DNA of 41,212 nucleotides, from assembly GCF_008042045.1 (NCBI RefSeq), contig NZ_RDBP01000012.1, forward strand, positions 2,379,446 through 2,420,657, written 5' to 3'. Source of the DNA: Streptomyces sp. T39. Lineage in GTDB: Bacteria > Actinomycetota > Actinomycetes > Streptomycetales > Streptomycetaceae. Shown piece by piece: positions 35,642-41,212 of this stretch (its first letter is position 1; every line of letters begins with the position of its first letter). The notes under the pieces are model-generated. The model saw nothing but the letters and a program-made list of their open reading frames with translations, ran no database searches and was not told the origin of the DNA. Position numbers and translations under genes: made by a program.

Positions 35642-36562
35642 CTAGTGTGCGATCCGGATGCGGACGTTGCCGGCGTCACCGGGCTCGGCCTCCCTGGTCC
35701 GCCAGCCCTCGGCGGACCGCTCCACGCTCCACACCCGGTCCCCGTACGCGACCTCCGTGATGCGCAGCGCCTCCGCGCGCGCCAGCGCCCAGTGCGCCAG
35801 CTCCCAGCCGCGCCTGTCCGCCCTGCCGCCGCCCGACTCCCGCGCCGACGCGACCGGCACCGTGAGGACCGACGACGCGACCCCGCCCGCGGTGCCCGGG
35901 CCCACGCCGCCGGGCAGGGCCTCGGCACCGAAGGCGCGCACCAGTTCCGCCCGCACCTTCGCCGGATCGCCCGCGCTGCCCCCGGCCCGTACCGAGCAGG
36001 TCAGCGTCGCCGGCGCGCCGCCGGTGAGTGCCGCCGCCAGCAGGGTGGCGTCCGGCTCGTGCTTCGCGTACGCCTGGGGGAAGCCGCTGCGCTGCACCTT
36101 CTGGGCGGCGACCGTCAGCGGCATCCGGGAGTAGCCGGGGACCTCGGCGAGGTGCTCGTAGAACTTCCCGGCCGAGTAGACCGGGTCCAGGACCTCCTTC
36201 GGTGTGCCCCAGCCCTGCGAGGGCCGCTGCTGGAAGAGTCCGAGCGAGTCGCGGTCGCCGTAGTCGATGTTGCGCAGCGCGGACTCCTGGAGGGCGGTCG
36301 CCAGGGCGATGGTGACCGCGCGCTGCGGCATGCCGCGGGTGGTGCCCACCGCGGAGATCGTGGCCGCGTTGTCCGCCTGCTCGGGCGTCAGCTCGTACGC
36401 CGAGCCGCCCTCCTCCGAGGTCCGCACCACGCACCGCGGAGCGCCGCCGCCCCCGGTGACGTACTGCACGACGACGTACCCGGCGATACCCAGCAGCACG
36501 AGCAGCGCGGCCGTGAAACGCAGGAAGCGGCCGCGCCGGACGGGGGAGGCGTTCTCGGACAC
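35642..36562 (-). CDS. Membrane-anchored lysozyme-like protein
   Basis: A 306-residue protein with a basic N-terminus, one transmembrane helix (residues 16-35) and an exported domain. Residues 60-130 contain ATALQESALRNIDYGDRDS and GLFQQRPSQGWGT, resembling the lysozyme-like fold of lytic transglycosylases; Glu93 is the candidate catalytic acid. The C-terminal half is unique to actinobacterial homologues. It is sometimes labelled 'heavy metal transporter' in databases, which the sequence does not support. The start GTG 36562 is preceded, at exactly 7 nt, by TACCGT, suggesting a leaderless message. It diverges from dapE with 153 bp between them. Confidence 0.8.
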   Translation of the reverse strand: MSENASPVRRGRFLRFTAALLVLLGIAGYVVVQYVTGGGGAPRCVVRTSEEGGSAYELTPEQADNAATISAVGTTRGMPQRAVTIALATALQESALRNIDYGDRDSLGLFQQRPSQGWGTPKEVLDPVYSAGKFYEHLAEVPGYSRMPLTVAAQKVQRSGFPQAYAKHEPDATLLAAALTGGAPATLTCSVRAGGSAGDPAKVRAELVRAFGAEALPGGVGPGTAGGVASSVLTVPVASARESGGGRADRRGWELAHWALARAEALRITEVAYGDRVWSVERSAEGWRTREAEPGDAGNVRIRIAH

Positions 36563-36569
36563 GCCCCAC

Positions 36570-36575
36570 ACGGTA
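36570..36575 (-). promoter_or_regulatory. -10 box for leaderless lysozyme-like gene
   Basis: On the minus strand TACCGT ends 7 nt before GTG 36562, the leaderless spacing also seen at mshB and dapE. No ribosome binding site is visible. Confidence 0.5.
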
Positions 36576-36702
36576 CTGGAGGGCCGGTCCGGCCCCCTTC
36601 CCGGACCCGGGGCCCGCTCGAACCGGACCCGGTCCCTGCCCAAACGGCTCCCCGTCCCGCGTCCCTCGGACGCCCGGCGGCCCGGCCCCGGACGGGAAGC
36701 CA

Positions 36703-36708
36703 TAGGGT
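36703..36708 (+). promoter_or_regulatory. -10 box for leaderless dapE mRNA
   Basis: TAGGGT ends exactly 7 nt before ATG 36716, a classical streptomycete leaderless arrangement. Confidence 0.65.
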
Positions 36709-36715
36709 CGAGGCC

Positions 36716-37795
36716 ATGTCCGACACCGTGCTCGACCTCACCCTCGACGGCCCGGCCCTGACCGCCGCGCTGGTCGACTTCCGCTCGGTCAGCGGCGAGG
36801 AGAAGCCCCTCGCCGACGCCATCGAGCAGGCCCTGCGGGCCCTTCCCCACCTCACCGTCGACCGTCACGGCAACAACGTGGTCGCGCGCACCCGGCTCGG
36901 GCGCGCCGAGCGGGTCGTCCTCGCCGGTCACATCGACACGGTCCCGATCGCGGACAACGTGCCCTCGCGGCTGGACGACGACGGCGTCCTGTGGGGCTGC
37001 GGCACCAGCGACATGAAGTCCGGGGTCGCCGTCCAGCTGCGCATCGCGGCCACCGTCCCCGAGCCCAACCGCGACCTCACGTTCGCCTTCTACGACAACG
37101 AGGAGGTCGCCGCCCACCTCAACGGCCTCGGGCATGTCGCCGAGGCCCACCCCGACTGGCTCGACGGCGACTTCGCCGTGCTGCTGGAGCCGTCGAACGG
37201 CCAGGTGGAGGGCGGTTGCCAGGGCACCCTGAGGGTCCATCTGAAGCTGACCGGGGAGCGTGCGCACTCCGCGCGGAGCTGGATGGGGTCCAACGCCGTC
37301 CACGCCGCCGGGCCTCTCCTGGCGCGTCTCGCCGCGTACGAACCGCGCCGGCCCGTCATCGACGGCCTGGAGTACCGGGAGGGCCTCAACGCGGTCGGCA
37401 TCGAGGGCGGCGTGGCGACCAACGTCATCCCCGACGCGTGCACGGTCGTCGTCAACTACCGCTACGCCCCCGACCGCAGCATGGCCGAGGCCGAGGCCCA
37501 TGTGCGCGAGGTCTTCGCGGACTGCGGGGTGAGCGAGATCGTGGTGGACGACCACACGGGCGGAGCCCTGCCCGGCCTGTCGCACCCGGCGGCCGCCGCG
37601 TTCATGGCCGCGGTCGGCGGCACCGCGCAGCCGAAGTTCGGCTGGACCGACGTCTCGCGGTTCAGCGCCCTCGGCGTCCCGGCCGTCAACTACGGTCCGG
37701 GCGACCCCCTCTACGCGCACAAGCGGGACGAGCACGTCCACGTGGACCTGATCACCCGGTGCGAGGAGCGTCTGCGCGACTGGCTCACCGCCTGA
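36716..37795 (+). CDS. dapE: Succinyl-diaminopimelate desuccinylase
   Basis: A 359-residue M20 metallopeptidase-fold enzyme. It hydrolyses N-succinyl-LL-diaminopimelate to LL-diaminopimelate and succinate. Metal-site motifs are GHIDTVP (His and Asp), GCGTSDMKSG, and the acidic NEEVA with its general-base glutamate. The dimerisation domain starts with GERAHSARSWMG and the last metal histidine lies in YAHKRDEHVH. It follows dapC in the pathway, although the genes are separated and separately transcribed here. A 7-nt-spaced TAGGGT suggests a leaderless message. Confidence 0.95.
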   Translation: MSDTVLDLTLDGPALTAALVDFRSVSGEEKPLADAIEQALRALPHLTVDRHGNNVVARTRLGRAERVVLAGHIDTVPIADNVPSRLDDDGVLWGCGTSDMKSGVAVQLRIAATVPEPNRDLTFAFYDNEEVAAHLNGLGHVAEAHPDWLDGDFAVLLEPSNGQVEGGCQGTLRVHLKLTGERAHSARSWMGSNAVHAAGPLLARLAAYEPRRPVIDGLEYREGLNAVGIEGGVATNVIPDACTVVVNYRYAPDRSMAEAEAHVREVFADCGVSEIVVDDHTGGALPGLSHPAAAAFMAAVGGTAQPKFGWTDVSRFSALGVPAVNYGPGDPLYAHKRDEHVHVDLITRCEERLRDWLTA

Positions 37796-37814
37796 GACCG
37801 GCCCGCGGCGCGGA

Positions 37815-37843
37815 CCCCGGCACGCGGCCCGAGCGTGCCGGGG
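37815..37843 (+). terminator. Terminator after dapE
   Basis: A perfect 11-bp stem (37815-37825 with 37833-37843) and a 7-nt loop, 20 bp after the stop. Confidence 0.85.
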
Positions 37844-37959
37844 ACGGTGACGGACGACACAACGGCACTCCGTCGATCGCCCGGATTTCGCCATTCGTCA
37901 CCTTCACCGACCTACCCTTGCACCGGATACGTGATGTTGTACGGCGGAGGGAGTGGGTC

Positions 37960-38712
37960 ATGAGCAGCAACTCCGAGGGTCTGCGCGCGTTGGAGGAGCA
38001 GCGACTGGGACCGGTACTGCGCCGCAGGGATCAGGTGCAGCCGGGCACGACGGACCAGCGACTGCTGGACAGCGAGGGCGACTCGCAGTGGGTGCACACC
38101 GACCCCTGGCGGGTCATGCGCATCCAGTCGGAGTTCGTGGAGGGTTTCGGCGCGCTCGCCGAACTCCCCAGCGCCATCAGCGTCTTCGGCTCGGCGCGCA
38201 CCAAGCCGGGCAGCCCCGAGTACGAGACGGGCGTACGGCTCGGCCGCGCCCTCGTCGACGCCGGCTTCGCCGTCATCACCGGCGGCGGGCCCGGCGCGAT
38301 GGAGGCGGCGAACAAGGGGGCGCGGGAGGCCAAGGGCATCTCGGTCGGCCTCGGCATCGAACTGCCCTTCGAGCAGGGCATCAACCAGCACGTCGACATC
38401 GGCGTGAACTTCCGCTACTTCTTCGTCCGCAAGACGATGTTCGTGAAGTACGCGCAGGGCTTCGTCGTGCTGCCCGGCGGGCTCGGCACCCTGGACGAGC
38501 TCTTCGAGGCGCTCACCCTCGTCCAGACGCGCAAGGTCACCCGCTTCCCGATCGTGCTCTTCGGCACCGCGTACTGGAGCGGTCTCGTGGACTGGCTGCG
38601 GGACACCGTGGTCGCCCAGGGCAAGGCGTCGGAGCACGATCTCCTGCTCTTCCACGTCACCGACGACGTGGAGGAGGCGGTGGCCATGGTCTCCAAGGAG
38701 ACGGGCCGGTAG
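37960..38712 (+). CDS. LOG-family protein (TIGR00730), probable cytokinin-type nucleotide phosphoribohydrolase
   Basis: A 250-residue Rossmann-fold protein. It carries the LOG motifs GGGPGAMEAANKGA and PGGLGTLDE, which form the active site that cleaves N6-modified AMP to free base and ribose phosphate. The relative in M. tuberculosis, Rv1205, makes cytokinins and is a proteasome substrate, as I recall. ATG 37960 has GGAGGGAG upstream. A possible promoter is TTCACC (37903-37908), 17 bp, GATACG (37926-37931). It lies between dapE and folP2 as in mycobacteria. Confidence 0.9.
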   Translation: MSSNSEGLRALEEQRLGPVLRRRDQVQPGTTDQRLLDSEGDSQWVHTDPWRVMRIQSEFVEGFGALAELPSAISVFGSARTKPGSPEYETGVRLGRALVDAGFAVITGGGPGAMEAANKGAREAKGISVGLGIELPFEQGINQHVDIGVNFRYFFVRKTMFVKYAQGFVVLPGGLGTLDELFEALTLVQTRKVTRFPIVLFGTAYWSGLVDWLRDTVVAQGKASEHDLLLFHVTDDVEEAVAMVSKETGR

Positions 38713-38715
38713 GGC

Positions 38716-38747
38716 CCGTCCGGCGGCCGCACCGTCCGGCGGCCGCA
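38716..38747 (+). repeat. 16-bp tandem repeat, two perfect units
   Basis: The unit ccgtccggcggccgca occurs at 38716-38731 and 38732-38747, in the short gap between the convergent LOG and folP2-type genes. Confidence 0.8.
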
Positions 38748-38751
38748 AGCC

Positions 38752-38788
38752 CCCGCCGGGGCCGGCCCTCAGGCCAGGCCCCGGCGGG
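38752..38788. terminator. Hairpin between convergent LOG and folP2-type genes
   Basis: A perfect 12-bp stem (38752-38763 with 38777-38788). The right arm overlaps the last codons of the minus-strand gene. Confidence 0.6.
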
Positions 38789-39629
38789 CGACCGCCGGCG
38801 GGCGGTGGCCCGCGATCGAGGCCACCATGTCCAGCACCTGCCGGGTCTCCGCCACCTCGTGGACCCGGTAGACCCGCGCGCCCAGCCAGGCGGAGACCAC
38901 GGTGGTCGCCAGTGTCCCGAGGACCCGCTCCTTGACCGGCCGGTCCAGGGTCTCGCCGACGAAGTCCTTGTTCGACAGGGACACCAGCACCGGCCACCCC
39001 GTCCGGGTCATCTCGTCCAGGCGGCGGGTGGCCTCCAGACTGTGGCGGGTGTTCTTGCCGAAGTCGTGACCGGGGTCGATCATGATCGCGTCACGGCGCA
39101 CGCCGAGTTCCACCGCCCGCTCGGCCAGCCCCGTCGTCACCCGCAGGATGTCCGCCATCACGTCCTCGTAGACGACCCGGTGCGGACGGGTACGCGGTTC
39201 GGCGCCTCCCGCGTGGGTGCACACCAGCCCCGCCCCGTACCGTGCGGCCACCTCCGCGAGCTTCGGGTCCACCCCGCCCCAGGCGTCGTTGAGCACATCC
39301 GCCCCCGCCTCGCAGACCGCCTCCCCGACCTCGTGCCGCCAGGTGTCGACGCTGATCACCACGTCCGGGTGGCGCCGGCGGACCTCGGCCACGAAACCGA
39401 CCGTGCGGCGCGTCTCCTCCTCGGCGCTCACCTCGTCCCCGGGCCCCGCCTTCACACCGCCGATGTCGATGATCGCCGCGCCCTCGGCGACGGCCTGCTC
39501 GACCCGGTCCAGCGCCGGCTCGTCGAGGAACGTCGCCCCCTGGTCGTAGAAGGAATCGGGGGTCCGGTTCACGATCGCCATGATCACCGGTTCATGCGTG
39601 GCGAACTCACGCCGTCCCAGCCGCAGCAT
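38769..39629 (-). CDS. folP2: FolP2-type dihydropteroate synthase homologue
   Basis: A 286-residue TIM-barrel protein of the pterin-binding family. The first motif reads MAIVNRTPDSFYDQGATF, and the second IDIGGVKAGPG instead of the usual GGESTRPG. Both departures match mycobacterial FolP2 (Rv1207), which was reported to lack dihydropteroate synthase activity, rather than FolP1. Later blocks (ISVDTWR, NDAWGG, DPGHDFGKN, SNKDFVGETL, YRVHEVAETR) follow the same pattern. ATG 39629 has GAGGAGG 9 nt upstream; the longer open frame to 39710 is unlikely. The true substrate is unknown, so folate synthesis should not be assumed. Confidence 0.88.
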   Translation of the reverse strand: MLRLGRREFATHEPVIMAIVNRTPDSFYDQGATFLDEPALDRVEQAVAEGAAIIDIGGVKAGPGDEVSAEEETRRTVGFVAEVRRRHPDVVISVDTWRHEVGEAVCEAGADVLNDAWGGVDPKLAEVAARYGAGLVCTHAGGAEPRTRPHRVVYEDVMADILRVTTGLAERAVELGVRRDAIMIDPGHDFGKNTRHSLEATRRLDEMTRTGWPVLVSLSNKDFVGETLDRPVKERVLGTLATTVVSAWLGARVYRVHEVAETRQVLDMVASIAGHRPPAVARRGLA

Positions 39630-39748
39630 CCGCAGTTTCCTCCTCGGGTCGTCCGCCTGCGACCCTACTGTCCGTCGTCCGTGGCACGATCGGCACGGGA
39701 CGGTTTCCACCCGGGTGCGTCCCGGGGCCTGTGGGGAGAGGGTCGCTC

Positions 39749-40102
39749 GTGTTCTTTTTCTTGCTGATCACGATGGTCGTGGTGGTCGCCGCGGTCACGC
39801 TCGCCGTGATCGGGGGCACCGACAGCACGGCCCTGCCCGACGCGGCGCCCGAGCGGCTCGTCGACCCGCTGCCCGCGCACCGGCCCGTCGCCCGGGCCGA
39901 CATCGACGCGCTGCGCCTTCCCGTCACCCCCCGCGGATACCGCATGGAGGACGTGGACGACGTGCTCGACCGGCTGAGCGCGGAGCTCGCCGAGCGGGAC
40001 GCCCGGATCGCCGAGCTGGAGTCGGCGCTCGCCGGCGCGCAGGCCACCGCGGTGGCACGGCCGGACCTGTTCACCAAGCCCGGCGAGGAGCAGGACCGGT
40101 GA
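39749..40102 (+). CDS. Small membrane protein with DivIVA-like coiled coil
   Basis: A 117-residue protein with one N-terminal helix (residues 1-22, FFFLLITMVVVVAAVTL), then a DivIVA N-domain-like segment (LPVTPRGYRMEDVDDVLDRL) followed by a coiled coil of about 30 residues. DivIVA modules sense membrane curvature at poles and septa. The start GTG 39749 follows GGGGAGAGGG. It overlaps tag by 4 bp (GTGA). The Rv1209-like relative sits between folP2 and tagA in mycobacteria as well. Confidence 0.82.
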   Translation: MFFFLLITMVVVVAAVTLAVIGGTDSTALPDAAPERLVDPLPAHRPVARADIDALRLPVTPRGYRMEDVDDVLDRLSAELAERDARIAELESALAGAQATAVARPDLFTKPGEEQDR

Positions 40103-40680
40103 GCAGCGGTCCCGTACCCGGCCCTGACGGCCGCCTGCGCTGCCCCTGGGGCCTGTCCACCGAGGACTACGTGGCCTACCACGACGAGGAGTGGGGCCGT
40201 CCCGTCCACGGCGACGACGCGCTCTTCGAGCGGCTGTGCCTGGAGGCCTTCCAGTCCGGGCTGTCGTGGATCACCATCCTGCGCCGCCGGGAGGGCTTCC
40301 GCAGCGCCTTCGCGGGCTTCGAGATCGCCGCCGTCGCCCGGTACACGGAGGCCGACGCGGCCCGTCTGCTCGCCGACGAGGGCATCATCCGCAACCGCGC
40401 CAAGATCGACGCCACGCTGGCGAACGCCCGGGTGCTCGCCGGGTGGCGGGCCGGCGAGCTCGACGCCCTGATCTGGTCGTACGCCCCGGACGCCGACGGC
40501 CGCCCCGTCCCGAAGACGCTCGCCGACGTGCCGGCCGTCACCGACGCGTCGACGGCGCTGTCCAAGGCCCTGAAGAAGCGCGGCCTGCGCTTCATCGGGC
40601 CGACCACGGCCTACGCGCTGATGCAGGCCTGCGGTCTGGTCGACGACCACCTCGCGGGCTGCGTCGCCCGCAGGACCTGA
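40099..40680 (+). CDS. tag: DNA-3-methyladenine glycosylase I
   Basis: A 193-residue base-excision enzyme that removes 3-methyladenine from alkylated DNA. The N-terminal RCPWGLSTEDYVAYHDEEWG block carries the zinc-site cysteine and the substrate-pocket residues. Next come GDDALFERLCLEAFQSGLSW (helix-hairpin-helix-like fold) and C-terminal RFIGPTTAYALMQACGLVDDH with the remaining zinc ligands. The GTG at 40099 overlaps the stop of the DivIVA-like gene, with GAGGAG upstream, so the two are probably cotranslated. Confidence 0.94.
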   Translation: MSSGPVPGPDGRLRCPWGLSTEDYVAYHDEEWGRPVHGDDALFERLCLEAFQSGLSWITILRRREGFRSAFAGFEIAAVARYTEADAARLLADEGIIRNRAKIDATLANARVLAGWRAGELDALIWSYAPDADGRPVPKTLADVPAVTDASTALSKALKKRGLRFIGPTTAYALMQACGLVDDHLAGCVARRT

Positions 40681-40700
40681 CCTCCGGCCGGCGCGCGTCC

Positions 40701-40717
40701 CGCCCCGCCACGGGGCG
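40701..40717 (+). terminator. Hairpin after tag, flanked by 14-bp direct repeats
   Basis: A perfect 7-bp stem (40701-40707 with 40711-40717) and a 3-nt loop, 20 bp after the tag stop. The 14-bp sequence gccggcgcgcgtcc occurs on both sides, at 40687-40700 and 40728-40741. Confidence 0.55.
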
Positions 40718-40808
40718 TGAGCCTCCCGCCGGCGCGCGTCCGCCCGCAGACCCGTGATCCGGACGGGGCCCGTCCCGCCCGGAGCGGCCGCGGCCCGTGC
40801 GGCGGGCG

Positions 40809-41212
40809 TCAGCGGCCCAGGTAGCGCGGCGGCTCCTTCGCCAGGAAGGCCTTCACCGCGATGGTGTGGTCCTCGGAGGAGCCGGCCCTCGCCTGGAGCT
40901 CCTCCTCCTTGTCGAGCGCCTCGTCCAGCGAGTGGTCCGCCCCGTACGCCAGGGACTCCTTCAGCGCCGCGTAGGCGACGGTCGGCCCCTCGGCCAGTGC
41001 CCGGGCGACCTTGAGCGCCTCGGCCGCCAGTTCCGCGGCGGGTACGACCCGGTTCGCGATGCCCCAGTCGTACGCCTCCTGTGCGGAGAAGGAGCGCGGG
41101 AAGAGCAGCAGGTCGGCCGCCCTGCTGGGCCCGACCAGCCGCGGGAGCGTCCAGGAGACGCCCGAGTCGGCGGTCAGGGCCACACCGGCGAACGACGTCG
41201 TGAACGTGGCCG
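40809..41212 (-). CDS. Enoyl-CoA hydratase/isomerase family protein (5' end outside window)
   Basis: The C-terminal 134 residues of a crotonase-fold protein. The segment FAGVALTADSGVSWTLPRLVG is the typical second oxyanion/catalytic region, with Asp of ADSG where isomerases or thioesterase-like members often carry it. The following AQEAYDWGIANRVVP and C-terminal KAFLAKEPPRY are family-standard. The gene continues to the right of the window, so its start and N-terminal substrate loop cannot be judged. It may belong to phenylacetate or fatty acid catabolism. Confidence 0.88.
   Translation of the reverse strand, partial: ATFTTSFAGVALTADSGVSWTLPRLVGPSRAADLLLFPRSFSAQEAYDWGIANRVVPAAELAAEALKVARALAEGPTVAYAALKESLAYGADHSLDEALDKEEELQARAGSSEDHTIAVKAFLAKEPPRYLGR

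Noticed and set aside
35439..35645. Small plus-strand open frame in the gap after the secreted protein gene
   Set aside because: No ribosome binding site, no recognisable sequence, and it overlaps the end of the lysozyme-like gene.
38769..39629. Plain folP (dihydropteroate synthase) annotation
   Set aside because: Key motifs match the FolP2 type, for which synthase activity was reported to be lacking.

Overview
The window is very GC-rich actinobacterial DNA. The oligopeptide ABC operons, MshB (mycothiol), a seven-iron ferredoxin, DapC/DapE and an LpqW-like lipoprotein beside typA all point to Streptomyces chromosomal core. No phage genes, transposases, CRISPR arrays, rRNA or tRNA were found. 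Nearly every gene belongs to a recognisable family, so the surprises are structural rather than new enzymes.

Layout. (1) 1-6080, minus strand: a Sdh1-type succinate dehydrogenase/fumarate reductase operon (membrane anchor, flavoprotein, iron-sulfur protein) preceded by a small coiled-coil gene and followed by a TPM-domain membrane protein, which is cut short by a fold-back junction at 203/204. (2) 6378-10954, plus: an LpqW-like solute-binding-family lipoprotein and typA. (3) 11441-17601 and 18747-24380, plus: two complete paralogous oligopeptide (BldK/Dpp-type) ABC transporters in the order binding lipoprotein, permease, permease, ATPase, ATPase, with a tandem-GNAT gene between them. The last ATPase of each operon is damaged: the first by a 299-bp tandem duplication that shifts the frame, the second by a mosaic 3' end made of unrelated fragments. 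(4) 24777-31184: an S9 prolyl-oligopeptidase (minus), a small membrane protein, mshB, a DUF6113-like membrane protein and a large proline/glycine-rich membrane-anchored protein with a peptidoglycan-binding-like ectodomain. (5) 31260-33154, minus: a SirB1-type transglutaminase-like protein and a GNAT with an SH3-like domain. (6) 33269-41212: fdxA, dapC, a small secreted protein, a lysozyme-like protein divergent from dapE, a LOG-family protein, a FolP2-type dihydropteroate synthase homologue, a DivIVA-like protein, tag, and the C-terminal part of an enoyl-CoA hydratase.

How the genes fit together. The transporters and the S9 peptidase suit peptide uptake and breakdown; in Streptomyces, BldK-type importers are tied to development. 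dapC and dapE are two steps of the succinylase route to diaminopimelate and lysine, next to cell-wall-linked proteins. From memory, the order typA-lpqW, mshB, fdxC-dapC, dapE-LOG-folP2-Rv1209-tagA is also the order in Mycobacterium tuberculosis (Rv1165 to Rv1210), so the segment looks like an old actinobacterial backbone with the two ABC operons set into it.

The main thing to check is integrity. Three independent sub-300-bp rearrangements (a 203-bp inverted copy at the left edge, a 299-bp tandem duplication, a 112-bp inverted copy inside a mosaic) each break an otherwise conserved gene. Copies are identical base for base. That fits either very recent template switching or, more likely in my view, assembly chimerism; raw reads would decide.
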